A stretch of 64,000 nt of DNA. It comes from Macropodus opercularis. Its lineage: Eukaryota > Chordata > Actinopteri > Anabantiformes > Osphronemidae. The DNA lies in contig CM061094.1 of the NCBI GenBank assembly GCA_030770545.1, forward strand, positions 2,899,001-2,963,000, in the 5' to 3' direction. The notes beneath the pieces are model-generated. The model saw nothing but the letters and a program-made list of their open reading frames with translations. It searched no databases and was not told the origin of the DNA. A program made the position numbers and the translations under genes. Positions 23,901 through 37,726 of the stretch are shown here, one piece after another. Positions within the stretch are counted from its first letter, which is position 1, and each line of letters starts with the position of its first letter.

Positions 23901-24273
23901 CAATGGGAACATTGTGTTTTTCTCTTTTATGTCAAGAAGTAAAGAAAGAAGTAATTCTTCTCCTCAGCAGAAGGAACATTGCTGCATAAAGGCCTGTGAC
24001 AAAAGCTACAGTTTTCCACATTCATTCAGTTGTAGCTTACAAGTAGGAACACAAGTGGGACGTAGGAATTTCCGATTGCCTGGACAGCTTTGATGGACGC
24101 TGCCAGTCTTATTGCAGACACACAACTTTACAGCAAAAGAAACACACAACGGACACAGATTACTGCACTTCCTCCTTACTGACTCGATTAGTAAGACTTG
24201 ATCATCTTTTTTTGTCTGTGCTGTCGAGGTGACAAAGCCAACCCAGCTTGACACAAATTCCACCTGACTGGAG

Positions 24274-24314
24274 TTTATTCAGTCTAAACCTAGCATAGAA
24301 ATTAAAGCTTTATT
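24274..24314 (-). terminator. slc7a5: candidate poly(A) signals for slc7a5
   Basis: Two minus-strand AATAAA hexamers (plus-strand TTTATT at 24309-24314 and 24274-24279) stand 35 bp apart about 2.45 kb after the slc7a5 stop. A 3' UTR of this length is in line with the long SLC7A5 3' UTR known in mammals. Other AATAAA hexamers lie nearer the stop, so earlier ends are possible. Confidence 0.35.
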
Positions 24315-26766
24315 TGACAAAAGTTTAAAAAAAAAACGCTTGAAAAAATAAAAAATAAATTTCAACTCTTATTAAGATCAGTATAAAAACTAAACCGTGT
24401 AAAGTTGTAAAATGCTATGAGGATGTCTGCTGTCTTCACTTTCTGTTTATTTCAATCAGATTAAGCATTTTCCGTTTTTTGGGGCTTTTAATGAGACTTG
24501 ATGTAGATGAAGGAAACTCCAAGGATAAGTTGATAATTGTGTCACTGCAAGCAACATCTTTTTTATTACACATATATTGTTATTTCATCCAACTTTATTT
24601 TCCTAAAAATATCAATTAAACCAATAAAAGCATTTTTCTCATTTTTGAATATTCTAAAAATTAAACCAAGTGATGTGTAACAAAAACTAGAGAACAAAGA
24701 GAAAGAGGAAACACTGCCAATAACAGCCAAACACATGGAAAAGAAACTTCAGATTTATTTATAAAGCACTTCCAACAAAATGCCCTGTAAACAAATTAGA
24801 GGGGCTAATAAAAAATAAACAACAGTATTCTACAAATAAATAAATAAACCTTCTACGGTCCTATTAAAGTTAGTTTCCCATCGGCTTTGTGCGACAGTTT
24901 GAGTGTTAGAAAGGGTCTACATATAAAAACGTATGTTAAACTGTCTATTCTATACAGCAGCCAGATGGTCGCTACGGAAACAAGATTCCCACGAGAAGGG
25001 TTAATGATGCATCAATAACCTTTTTTGTTGTTGGGTGCAGACACAAGTAAAAACAAAAGATGAGGAAAAATATACAAAAACTTAACTAACTTTTCAGCAG
25101 AAACAAAAAAAATAAATTTTCTTTACCATATTATCTCAGAGTATTTCTCTGCTTTTGGTCCCTGCCTACCCCCACAAACAAACAACCAAAAAAAGTAACT
25201 GCATTGAACAGTTATTACATTAAGATGTTAACATCTGCCTGTTGGTCCAGAAAAAAAAAAGGCGTTTAAACTTCATCCGTTTGTGTCTGAGAACACAAGA
25301 AACCGACCATCATCCATTCTACAGTTTCTCTACTCTACACGTACGACACACGTCCAGTGCACTAAAAACAAAAACATCTGCTCCAACCTGATACTGTGTG
25401 TAGTCTTTTGTTACAACGTACTGTATCGTCTGACACACCTCTTGAACACTCAGTGTAATATAGTGTCAGTGGCGCTGACAAATTGATCCACAACGACTGA
25501 ATTAAATCGCTGACCCAAAAAGTAACATCAGGGAAGCCACGCACCCAGTTTCCACTGCTATTAACCTCTGCCGACCTGATCACACAATTTACATTTTTCA
25601 AAAATGTGACGTAATAAACTACAAAGACAGTAGCATGTTCATGTTTACCACATTTGCCAGTGTAGTTCGGTTTTATTGATAAATATGCAAATATGGCAAA
25701 CATAAAACAAAAAAAACCATTAATTTATAAAATATTTCTATGACATTTTTTTCCCAGTTAATAAACTTTTCCCTACAACCAGTGAGTAAATGTTTGGTGT
25801 GAAAAATGGGGCCTCCAGTGACTTACTGTAGTATTTCAATATTATAAGGACACGCTGGCATTTAGCCCACAGTGTAGGACAGGCTAAAGAATCGCAACTT
25901 CCTACATTTCACACAGTACAAAATAATAGAATTATGACATTGTCTGTTATTAATTTACAGTCTCCAACACCGAACGTAAGTGTGGCTACAGTACATTTGA
26001 TGGGAAACTGCGTGATTAGCAGAGCGCACACGTAATACACAAAGATCACTGATCTTCAGTCACTTCATACAGCAGCAGAGACTCATTAAAAACAAAACAA
26101 CACGAACCAGACACAGACACAGAAAACTCGTGGGCAGCAGAATGAGCAGTTCTCCACATCAGCACTAACAACAACCAATAACAATGACATCACCACACAA
26201 AGTAAAAGTGCTACAGAATTATGGAGCTTGCAAGGCCAGACGTTTCCATGAATACTTTACATTAATCTTCCATTTGTGCTTCAAATCAAATCAAAAGGTG
26301 AACGTTTGCTTTAGTAGATGAAATTTAGCTGTTTGCAGCATTAAAAAAAAAAGGGGTTGGATGCAAAGGTTTCCGATTTAGACTCTTCTGCAGGAGGAAG
26401 CCATCACCAACTGCCACAGCCAACGGTTCCGACTTCATTTGCCACATAAGGCAAAGCATGCTAAATACAATACTTTACTAAGTAACAACAATTCACTGAA
26501 ATGTGCCCGAAAAAAACAACAAAGGATAGTTAGTGACTAAAAATGGTCCTGACTGAACCTAAAAATATCCACAACAGAAGAACTAAAGAAAATTAGTTCA
26601 TGACCACAACAACACAGTAGCTTAGAACGCCTGCACGTGTCTGTCTTCATGTAGTCCTTATCATCTCAGGGCGAGTGTTTTGGAACGAGGTCATGCTACG
26701 ATGTCAGAGCCCAGAGATCCTGGTTGGTACAGTCTGACTGGTCACTGGCGGAAGTAAAAGGCTTTA
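24315..26766 (-). other. slc7a5: probable slc7a5 3' untranslated region
   Basis: No coding potential. AT-rich sequence follows the stop codon, with several minus-strand AATAAA hexamers before the pair at 24274-24314. Assigned as 3' UTR by position and by comparison with the long UTR in mammals; the exact end is not visible. Confidence 0.4.
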
Positions 26767-27544
26767 CTACTCCTGAGGCACCACCTCCATCATCTTCTGA
26801 CAGAGGGCTGTGGTTGAGACTGCGAAACGTGCACGAGAGAGACAATTAAACCACATTCCAGTCAATTAAACCACATTCCAGTCAATTAACGCTTTCACTA
26901 TGATAAGACGAAATTAGACTTGTACTCACATATTCCGTGCAGCAGCCACTTGGGTTTGCTCTTCCACCACACTCCAAATAAGTAGACAGGCACTCCGGTG
27001 GCGATGATGGCAAAGCCAATGGCACACTCCACTGGAGTCTTCCAGAACGAGACGATGATGAGGAAGAGGCAGGCAAGCACAAAACTCAGCGGCAGCAACA
27101 TATTCATCTGAAGGCAAGGAGCAGGAGAGTTTACGTGACCATCAGACGAAGTGAGAGGTTCCGCTGCTGTTGTTTCTTGGAAAAACATTTGCTTTTATTG
27201 ACAACTGAAATCTAAAATCATTTAAAGGAACTGAGGCTGTGAATAAATGTACAGTATTTAAAGAAAGAAAGTAATTCGCAAATCTAATTGTGTTTTTCTG
27301 GTGGCTTTGTTCTAATCTGTTGAACAGCAGGAATGTGACACACAAAGAAAAGAGAAAGAAATAGAGTGGGAGAGTGAAAGAGGGAGATAGAGGTCAGCAG
27401 AGAGACAGAGAGTGCCACCACTATCCCACCACTAACGCTCTAACCCACACACGCACACACAGTACTAGGTCACTTCACTTCCCTGTTAGATTCTACCCCT
27501 GCCTTACACACTATGTTGCAGGTGGATGGTTAAAGTCAGGGTGT

Positions 27545-27580
<36 letters not shown>

Positions 27581-30500
27581 CATCACAAGTGAAATCTCAA
27601 ACACTCACATGCAAACAAAGTGCAACAATGGTTCTCTGTGTGCTGGAGTCCTGGAGCACAGAGTTTAGTCAGGAGGTACCACACTCTTCCCTTTTACACA
27701 CACACACACACACACACACCAAGCACCCCGCTGAGAAGCCTCCACCTTCTCTTCTGTGCTTTAATCAGATTCTACTTATTTGAAATCCACTCAATGGATT
27801 TTTGCTGTTTCCATGAGACTAAGAAGAAACATTTCCTGCAGCCAAAACGAATTTCAGTAGGTGACAAAGACCAAGTAAGACCTTTATGTTCACTCCTTTC
27901 TGATTGTCTGTGCATCCGGCTACTGTATGTTTATTCGCTTTGATAGCTTGTGATGGTGTATGAAAAACAAAAACAAAAAGTCTTATTTATCTTAGTCCTA
28001 TCTGACCGCATTAAGGTCCACCCACCTTGATGGGGCGCTCCAACTCGGGCTTCTTATAACGTAGCCACATCATCCCAACAATTGCCATGGCAATACAGAG
28101 CCAATTGAAGAAACTGAAGAAATTTATGACGGAGAAGATGTCATTGGAGAAGGCGTAGAGTAGCGTCATGAAACACTGGAGAAGGCGAGACAGGAGCAGT
28201 TAGGATGGCAACAAATAATAAACAACACTGGCTTTTCTGATTACGACACGTACACATGTTAAAGTCAAACTCTAACTTCTTATTACATTGTAGAGAATGT
28301 AAGGTAAGCAAGCATATCTGATGCTAGGTTCTATAAGATCAACGCTATAAAATAAAAGCACGTACAGTGAATATGAGTGAGGGCAGAGGGGTCAGCAGAG
28401 TGGGGTGGATCATTGACAGGAGACTAGGCAGGTGACCCTCCCGGGAACCAACAAAGAATAACCTGAGAGGTAAATATATAATCATCAAAAAACACATGCG
28501 ACAGGTTACAGAGTGGGATCCCAGTTCACACAAGATGATTCTTGGTGCAGTGATGTGGTGTTTTTTAGTGGCAGGTGCATACCTGGATGACGTGAACAGG
28601 GAGCCATTGACTGATCCGAAGCAGGACAAACCCACAAATACTGGGATGATCCATGCCATCGGCCCAAGGTGGTAGTTACCGAAATCCTGCAGGACATCAG
28701 GGAATAGAGGATTACAGATTAGTAATTTAACAAAGTAAGTAGGTTTACTATTTCAAATGAGAAGAGTTTAGCAGTTAAAGGCGGATCTTTTAAAAAGCTA
28801 CAACAGCGTCTTTTATTTTGGACAATGACAAGGCTGCAAAGCCAGAAGTAAGTGCAGCGATGCCACTGGTGCGAAATAATTTGCTTAATTCATTCAGTTT
28901 TAACTTAAAACGTGAGCAAATATTGGCTAAATGCATTGACTGTGTTTGGAACCAAATGTACGATAAAAACGTAGGTAGAAGTACTCACCACAGCCACGGC
29001 CTCCGAGTTAAGCATTTGATCTGGTGAGAGTGTGGTGAAATATGCCAGGTTGGTCAGAACATACACTACTGTCACGATGGGCAGAGAGATGATGATGGCG
29101 CGAGGAAGGTTTCTGAGGGCGATACACAAACGGTTACGGTTGGCATCATGGCTACAGATGATCAGTAGGACGTGTTCTACTAAAGTGCTGGTTATTAACA
29201 CTCACTTGTAAGGTTCAATCATCTCCTCAGTCACAAAATTTAAGTAGTTCCTGGAAGAGTTAAAAGTGACAGTCAGACAGGGTTTAGCAAAACGAATGTT
29301 GAATAGCATATTGTTACTGGTCTGGTTACATACGGTTCTATTTCTATCCAACACATGAGGCGTTGTGTTATGAACTCATCAGGAGTGATATTTGAATGTC
29401 TCTTATATTAAAATGGAAAACTGGATATTAATCTAAATATTCAGCTATATCCTGATCCCCCAGGTAGTCGTGACATGTTAACTCACCAGCCACCATACGC
29501 AAACAGGCCACTGTACAGGGCCAGACCGATGTTTCCAAAATCATACTTAGACCCCTGAAAGGAATTCTGAGGAAGCAAACCCTCTGTATCTCCTGTGGAA
29601 GACAAAAAGTGAAAGGAGGAACCATTATTGCTCTGCAGGTTTAACAGCCAGTATGAAGAACCTGAGATGTGGGGCAGATGAAACAATGATCTGCATTCAT
29701 CTCATATTCATTTTAAAAAGCCTCTGGCATGAGAAAAAGCTAACATTTCATTTAAATCTGTCTCAGTATGTGGATCTGGGGAAGGCGGCATAATCTAACG
29801 AAGTTAAGACAGGCCGAGACAGTCAAAGGGTGATCCAGGCTGTGTGGACTGACCCTTAGGCAGGAACGGATCTCACAGCAGACAGACACATGCAGGACTT
29901 TATACTTTACTTTGCAGTTTCTCAGTGACTTTTTTTACTCATAGAGTTATGACATTTTGATCGTGATGCTTTTTGATGAGATCTCCAAGTTTCTGCTGAT
30001 TTGTGTGGACCACATTCCTGCCTTAGCTGTCCCCCACCACAGGCGCGCACATTCTCAGACGCAGAGTCGGTTGCTAAACCAACAGCCCAGAGGGAGTGTT
30101 GGTACTTAGCCCTTTGCAACAGCGTTGTGGGGAAATGCCCAATTACTGCGCTAGTTGCCGTGATTGCTCTACAGGTAGCAGGTGTACAGGTGTGTGATCG
30201 CAGGCACCACACCTGCACCAGTGCTGCGCTACACACCAGTGCTGTTTTACAGTTTCAAGTAACTCATGGTGGTTGAAAGTAGCCATTCAAATACTTGGCT
30301 TCTCTAAATAATTACTTACTTGTCTGTCTGTGAAACTGATGATATTACTGATAAGTTAATTTACTTTTCCTGCATAATTCCCAACTTTATTCCATCTGAT
30401 GTTTGTCTTATATTTCCTACCACAACAATGGCCTGGAAACACTGTGAGCATTTAGTCACATGACACCAGTGGCAGGGAAAGTGGTGCACACGCACACTGA

Positions 30501-33500
30501 ATCAAATATTCATTCACAGTGAACACCCACACACCAACGGAGAATGAGTTTCTGCTTGTAAACTGGGTTTAATTGGGGGACTACAGGCACAGAAAGGATT
30601 CTTGGATTAAAAATGACAACGCAAGAGCAGGGAAGTGCTAGTATTCACCAGTCAGCATCCCTGAGGCTCTGACTTTATTCAGTTAGGCATTTATAAAGGT
30701 TGTTAGAGTACATGAAGACAAGGATAAAGCCATCTACAGAAACAACCAGTCTGTAAGTATTACTGTACTTCTTAAGTAACAGTATCAGAACCATCAAAAT
30801 TAAGAAGCAAGAAAGGAAATCACTGGATTACAGCTGGGGTATGACAACATGACAGTGAAATGAATGGGAGGTGAGTTCGGGCTGTGGAAGCGTTTCACTA
30901 CCAAACAGTGTGGGCAGGTGTCACACTGAGAAAGCACAGGGGTTTATTGGGGCTAATGAGATTATACTGATCTCTAATCTGAGACAGCAGTAGACTTTAT
31001 GAGCCAGAAAGCTCCATAAGCACAGACACACAGAAAGAGTTTTAGAAATACAGTTAATCTAAGAAATAATAATCCTACCATCAATACATCTGCACATTTT
31101 GCTGCTAAAATCTGACGTGGTTGACTCACAGGCACAGTGTCTTGTCTCTCACACATTAACATTAACTTATAATATATTCATTAGAGGAAATCCTGAAGCC
31201 AATCCATCTACCAATCACAAGTCAGGTAGGACTATGCCAGCCAGTAAGGTTGTAGCGATGGCAGCCAATCAGATCTTAGAAGGATGATCCACTGGGTGTA
31301 ATCACAGTCAGAGAACCAGTCTTTCTCCAAATCTCTGTAATCTACTGTGTCTCCAATAAACAGTAATTAGAAACACTATGATGAAAAGCTCGCTTAGACA
31401 AGGACAAGAAATACAAATGACTAGAATCCGTCTTCGCCCAAGTAAACTTTGACTTTAACTTATGTGGATTAGGATCAGCTCCAACACAGAATGCAACAGT
31501 CAGTTCTGACTCCACTAACCACACGGCAGGAGGAGGAACGTTAAACATCAGGATCAGTGGGATTTAATTTGATCCACCAGCCCTGAGGGACAGTCTGCAA
31601 AACATTTTTGAGGAAATGTTACTTACGAGTAATTGATGGTTGTGACATTATCAGTAAATTTGGGTCAAGTCTAATGAAGCATCACAACAAAAGACAGTAT
31701 AATGCTACAATAAGTTAAATCTAGATGCTATGACCTCTAAATGTTATGAAGCAAGAAGGATTTTTGTTTTACACACAGACAACGTTTTGTGTCTTCTGTT
31801 AAAATCACAAAAGCTTGACATACTAAAAAAAACCTCCAGTGTTTGGACTGTGTGTAACATTTTCTTCCTACAGAATCCTAAAGAAACTGAAGGTTTGGAT
31901 TTGTCAGTGCAGCCAAACAGACACTGTTGGAAGAACTGATACATGTCAGAGGTAAATTTCAGTCTGGCTGCGGTCAGTGTCAGGTGTGAGGTCAAGAGGT
32001 TAAGAGGTCATGGCCGAAGTAACTCTGCACACACAAAGAGGAGACTGGCGAAAACAGACTGGCGCTGTCAGCTGCTCTCTCCACTGTCACACCTCAGCAT
32101 CAAACCTCCCCTCTCTTTAAACACTACTATCCGCTACATCAGTTAATACTTAACACTATTTGCTTACGATTACATTCAGTCTGTTTTACATTCAACTTTG
32201 TGTCTCACATTGACATTCACATTCAGTATATTTGTGTTTGTTGGCTCCTCTTTTAGTTTCCCTGCTGATCATCTTTCTCTAATGTTTCTTTATTGCCTCT
32301 GTGTTTTATTCTGTTCACCACAGCAGCTTCACTGCAGGAAGGACAAGAGGAATCTATTGGATCACACAAACACACATGAAGCAGGAGGTATGGGCCTACA
32401 TTTGCCTAGTAACGTAGTTTTAAACGCTGGAGCAGAGGTGGAAATGTATTCTGTTGTGTCCTGTAAATCAGGTTTTGCTGGGTTCAGTCTCATTCTCAGA
32501 CTTCTTCCAGCTAATGACTAGATTTTTTAAAAAGGTGCCGTGTCCCCCTCTAGACCCATTGTCTGTTTGCTCTGCGTTGTCCTCTCATGTCTGACTACAT
32601 TTCACAACGTTGTGTGATCTTAATAGGGTTCAGCCCCTTTTTTAAAAATATGATTTGGTTTTAGAAAAGCAAAACACACTTAAGAAAATGTGCTTTGTTT
32701 TGGAAATCAAGCTAATTATTAAACTGATTATTGTGTTTAATGAATCTAATTACGTTTCCATTGTGGAGAGCTCGGTTTCGTAGCAGAGAGAATATTTGAC
32801 TCACTGATGATTACTTCCTGTTTTATGTTCGCTGCACACACCACAACGATAGATGACACACACCCTGTGTGTTATTTATAAGTGGTATTTGCACCTCCAT
32901 AAACAATCATTACTACTTTGTTAATTCTTTAATTAATTTTTATTTATATATATTATCAAATAAATGCAAATGTTTGTAAATTTTGGTTTTTGTATAGACT
33001 TTGTAAGTAACGTATATCCAAATTTATACTGCATATAAAATAATAACAGGCAAACCTATGGTGTTTTACTGTCAACAGTACTTGTTTTATGTTGTTGTAG
33101 TGCTAATGACGATTACTGCTTACTTGTTAACTGGTGGAAGGTCTTTGTGGCAAAGGGAGAGCCCATCAAACCGATTCATGAATTGTGAATATGTGCTTTG
33201 AGTATGTGCATGAGATGTCCGTGTGCACAGTACCTTTTCCAATCTTGACAAAGCCAACAATGATGATGAGTGACAGAGCTAGAAGCTTGGCTGCAGCGAA
33301 AAAGTCCTGCACTCTGGTGGCTGCCTTCACGCTGTAGCAGTTCACAAATGTCAACAAGACTGTGGAGAAAAAGAGAATAAAGACAAAGTAAGATAGAGAC
33401 AGACTTACAGTGTCTGCAGCCTTATGAAACGGTCCTTTGATTCTTTGGGCCCCATTAAAAGTGATTAACTAAAGCAGCAGGTCCCTTCAAAGCTCCTAAA

Positions 33501-35596
33501 TCAGGTCAGGGCCGCAACAAAAAGACGAGACAGACCACAATGAAGGCCTGTGTTAGAGAGAGAAAAGTAGAGAGCAGGGTACAGTAGACACACAAAAGAG
33601 CACCACAAAGAAGCAGCTTTATACAAACTTATTACGCATGTGTGTCTAAGAATGCACAAAACACATATGTGGCTGTGAACATGTACCAAAAAAAATAAAT
33701 CATGTTCATTTCAAAAAGGCATAAATTCAGACGGAAATTAAACAAAAGGACAAAGGCTCTCACTGAAACAGACCTGTGGAGCGGACTGTGTGTGTGTGCG
33801 ATCGCAAGAGTGTGTGGAGGTTTAGCTCTGCGCTCCACACTGACCCTGGTCACCCCAGTGCCTACACAACAGACACAATGAAGCGGACAATCCTGGTGAA
33901 ACACGCACACACACACACACCAATAAGTGAGCCGTGTCATGTGGTCTCAGCCAGGATTTAGCCTTCAGCCAGTCTGATTAGATTAGCTGGCACCATACAC
34001 ACATATCAATATGCATATACAGCGTCATGTCTAATCATGAATACAGATAGAGGTGTAGCACAAGGTTTGTTTTATATGGTGATTAAAACAAACAAAAAAC
34101 AACAACCACGAACTGGCTTTAAGAGGCTAAAATAGACCTAATCCACTAAGACACCATACACAGCTAGAAAGCAAACAGGCTGCATGTGTGTGAAGCGCTC
34201 TGAGGCTTAACGGTATTTTAAACCAACACTGCACAAACGTTCAAAACATCGAGTGATCCTAAACGCCTCATTACAGATGAGGTTTATCTTATTAATTTGA
34301 GCTTATTAACATTATCTACTCAAGTTATTATCAAGCTGATAATAATAATAATGGCTTGTTCCTTCCTTACACACTAAAGTGTCTTGGTTAACACAAACAA
34401 CTTTGCGGTGATAATAAAGCAGATTTAAAAAAAAAAGATTAATTCATTTGTATATAACATTAATTTATCATAATAGATATGCTGGGGTGAAGACTTCGGT
34501 TTCATTACTATGATTAAAATATCCGTTTCAAATTAAATATATTATGACGAACGAACATAAAGCACATTCTTATTTTAAACCTGAAACGAATATGTTACAA
34601 AGACGTAAATTGGGATTAATCGATTTGAAACATTTCACAAATTAAATGTGAAGAACCTATGAGAAAAAAGTGACGGCACGCGAGCATCCTCTGTCAGCGC
34701 TCGTCGATGCTGATGAAATATCGCGACATTTTTCAGAATTTCACGCCGCGCACGTGTAACGTATGTATCCGTATGCGCGCGGCTTAATAGCATCATATAG
34801 CTGCTCCAGTAGCCGTAGCACTGAAGATGCTCGCGTTGAAAGCGCGTTTATACGAGCTACGTGTCTATCTCACCTGCGCGCCTCAGTCACACAGGTGAGC
34901 GCTGTCACTCACACACGTCCAGGAAATAGGAAATAGGTGGCGTGTATAGAAACGTGCTGCTCACACAACTACGCCTGACGTTGCATCAGCCGCATCAGCA
35001 GCATGGCTCGGATACTCACGGATGCAGAGACAGGCCACCAGCTTGGCCCCGGTCTCCGGCACCGGGCACTCGGGGAACAGGGGCTTTAGGAGGTAGGTGG
35101 CAAAAACGTAGGCAACGATGTACTGAGAGGACGGTCGGATGATGAGCAGCTCGATCCAGAGTTTGAGGAAAGCCGGCAGCGAGCCGTACACCTCCAGGAT
35201 GTAGGCATAGTCCCCCCCGGACTTTGTGATGGTGGTCCCCAGCTCCGCATAGCAGAGCGCTCCCACCGTGGAGAAGACCCCGCACACCGCCCAGATGATT
35301 AGCGACAGACCGACCGAGCCGGCCTCCTTCACCACACCGGTCGGCGTGACGAAGATGCCAGAACCGATGATGGTTCCGACGATGATAGCCACGCCGTTTA
35401 CCAAGGTGATGGTCCTCTTCAGCGTCACCTCCCGTCCCTCTCCTCCGGCGGGGCTCGTGGCGTCGCCTCCTAGCCCCGCCTGGCTGGAGGGGTCCTTCTC
35501 CCCGCCGCTGGCCGGGGACAGCATCCTCTCGGTGGCCTGCCTGTCCTCCTCCCGGTCCACGGAGGAGTTCGAGTTTCTCTTCTTCACCCCAGACAT
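26767..35596 (-). CDS. slc7a5: large neutral amino-acid transporter LAT1, 10 coding exons, 519 aa
   Basis: LAT1 exchanges leucine, phenylalanine and other large neutral amino acids across the plasma membrane as a disulfide-linked partner of SLC3A2 (4F2hc). Exons (minus): 35020-35596, 33234-33359, 29487-29592, 29206-29250, 28989-29112, 28583-28686, 28366-28462, 28026-28175, 26930-27107, 26767-26819; total 1560 bp, all GT-AG. The protein has a hydrophilic N-terminal tail of about 58 residues, then 12 expected membrane helices. GSGIF (residues 78-82) is the unwound substrate-binding part of helix 1. Cys177 in PECPVPE is the equivalent of the human cysteine that bonds to 4F2hc. FAYGGW and VGSREGHLPS are conserved family segments; the C-terminus is CQKMMEVVPQE. 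It is 12 residues longer than human LAT1, the difference lying in the N-terminal tail. SLC7A8 is less likely given the tail sequence and the klhdc4/ca5a neighbours. Confidence 0.96.
26843..26888. repeat. 20-bp tandem duplication within slc7a5 intron 9
   Basis: The unit CAATTAAACCACATTCCAGT occurs twice in direct tandem (26843-26862, 26863-26882) and is followed by a partial third copy (CAATTA). It takes up over 40 percent of the 110-bp intron 26820-26929. Confidence 0.9.
27548..27720. repeat. two CA dinucleotide repeats in slc7a5 intron 8
   Basis: CA tracts of about 16 units (27548-27579) and 12 units (27696-27719) lie 117 bp apart in the intron between the exons ending at 28026 and starting at 27107. 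Confidence 0.88.
29593..33233 (-). other. slc7a5: slc7a5 intron 2
   Basis: The largest intron of the gene at 3.64 kb. I see no exon, repeat family or RNA gene in it; 32.6-33.1 kb is AT-rich. Confidence 0.7.
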
Positions 35597-35790
35597 CGTG
35601 GGCGAGCGCCTTCCTTCTTCCTCACTCAGGGGAACCTAAAGCTTCACGGTGCGCCGACTTATCTGTCTGTTCGTCCTTCCTTGGGTCCGCCGTGTGGTCT
35701 GATGCCGGCCGGGCTCAGCCACGAGGAGTCGCCGGTGTGAGCGTTCGGGGCGAGTCTAACCAGCGTGGTTTCTCGGATCTACTCTGTCAG
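34680..35790 (-). promoter_or_regulatory. slc7a5: CpG-rich slc7a5 promoter and first-exon region
   Basis: CpG is markedly more frequent here than in surrounding sequence, spanning exon 1 and about 200 bp on the 5' side (35600-35790), as expected of a CpG-island promoter. No TATA box was recognised. The transcription start cannot be placed exactly. Confidence 0.5.
34711..34988. promoter_or_regulatory. slc7a5: two amino-acid response element (CARE) matches in slc7a5 intron 1
   Basis: TGATGAAAT at 34711-34719 (plus strand) and TGATGCAAC on the minus strand of 34980-34988 both fit the nine-base TGATGXAAX composite C/EBP-ATF element bound by ATF4. The second lies about 30 bp inside intron 1 and is preceded on the minus strand by a further TGATG. 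SLC7A5 is an established ATF4 target, so regulation by amino-acid shortage through these sites is plausible but inferred. Confidence 0.45.
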
Positions 35791-37726
35791 CTTTCAAGGG
35801 AACTATGGAAATAAGCAAGATGTTTGTACTACGTCAAGGCCAGCCCCTGCCTGTGGTTCGCTCTCTCCTCACGCGAACATCCGCGTCGCTTTTGTTCTTT
35901 ATCACCCTCTACTGGCCAGATAGTGATACTGCCACACTATGGTACTGTAGAGGAAGCACATGCCTAAAAAAGGACTCGACTGGAGAGTGGAAGTACTTCT
36001 GTGATCAAACTGAATCAGTAATAAAACGCTCTTTCTTAATCTTAGTACTTAGTAAAAGTATGTTTCAGTTCAGTCCTTGGATATATATTAGTGTGAGTGC
36101 TGATTGCCCTTCTTATAAAGATGCTCTCGAACGAGCTGCTCCAATGGTTCTGCTCACTGGCCACAGGGGGTAAAGTTGTGCTCAGTAGCATATTCACTGC
36201 ACTAAGAAATTAGCAGTTTCAGTATAAACAAAATAAGTTAATTGCAGGGACAACGCAAAAGGAAATACTTGTGTTCTAAACTGTGGACAGACTATTAAAA
36301 GTGGAAAAAAGACTATACAACATAAACACAGCAGCTGCTTAATTCATAACAATAAATTATGGTTTATTAGTTAGTTTTTTGTAGCTACAACTCTATTGTA
36401 GTTCTGATGGAAATCCTATATAATAATTTAATAATCCTACTTTTTATTGCATTTATTTCACAGCTTTATACTTAAAGTACTGTATTTATTGTGCTCGACA
36501 TGAAGTAAGTTTCAGAGCAGGTACTTAGCACTTCAGCTGGAGTATTTCTTTAGGTAAGGGCCTGTACTGATCTCTGAAATAGATGAAGCAACCTTCAAGT
36601 GACTCTCAGCACACAGGACCAGAGGCATGTGACCATTAAGAATTGGAAAGAGGAATAATTACACAAAGGGCACAAGCATGGGAATCGCACATCTGAGTGA
36701 AGGAACATGCAAAAGGAATGAGGCTAGTAAGAGGGAGAGATGAGAGCCACTCTTGGAGGACCGGATCCAGACCCAAGCCGTGTGGCATCACACAACACAA
36801 ACACACAAAGAGCCAGTGGAAGGAGAGAGGTCCTAGGATGACTGATTGCCCAGCACACAGACCCTGATATCTCTGATCAATATGGAAATACCTGAAATGC
36901 AAATGCCAATACACAGATAATGTTGCACAGCCACACACAGTTAACCAATCAAGTGTTTTGGTTCAAACCCACAGCAATAAGACATACACCTAGAAGGCTT
37001 CAGGGAAAGGCGTGGCCAGGTATTTGAGTTTCTGGGCGTGTCTGGGACATTGAGCTGGCGAACTGGACTTGGTGACTGGTGTTGGAGGTGTTTTGGCACA
37101 GTTTAAAAGAGAGTCACTGGAGAATATACAGAGCAAACACTTACAACACCACACGTGGTCCCCTCTGACTTTGACTGGACATCTGTCCCACAAGTATTAA
37201 GATGCACACAGATGTGTTAACCAAAACTCTCACAGGCTCCACGTCTGAGCTATGCTCTTATACATCACATACACACAGGTACATCGCACACAGACAGACA
37301 ATTTCCTGTGTTCAAGCAGCGGGTAAACCAGTTCAGGCCAAAGCCAATTTCTGTCTCTGTCTGCACAAAGCCTGAAGAATGCAAAAGCCTTCGTTTCAGG
37401 TCAAGCTACAGACCAGGAGACAAAAATATGCCTTAATCTATGTCTGTCTGTCTTTGTCAACCTGGACTTCAGCTCTAATCAAAACATCATCTTCCTGCTG
37501 AAGCCTCCCGTATCAGCTTCTGAAGGTTTTGGGGCAAGACTCACCTTCTAACCAATCAACGAGTCATAACAGCTTTTGCTTCATTTGTACATTTAGCAGC
37601 TTCTTGCTTGTTGCAAGTTCTGGGTGTTGCAGATTACAGCAGCCTGTAGAAGAGAGGGCCGGACAGAGCGGCGCACAATGCAGTTGCATAGTTGTCTAAA
37701 GAGATAGCTGTTTGACTTTAGAAACA

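Larger units (their letters stand above)
16496..24250. other. intergenic region between klhdc4 and slc7a5
   Basis: No coding exon, tRNA or known RNA gene recognised. It holds a fragment of a common teleost repeat (16780-16830), CA/GT tracts (19429-19454, 20798-20819, 20951-20992) and AT-rich sequence, especially 22.7-23.0 kb. The left end carries the klhdc4 promoter and the right end the slc7a5 3' end. Confidence 0.6.

Noticed and set aside
35268..35639. A 123-codon plus-strand frame opposite slc7a5 exon 1
   Set aside because: It is a shadow of GC-rich slc7a5 coding sequence; no independent family resemblance.
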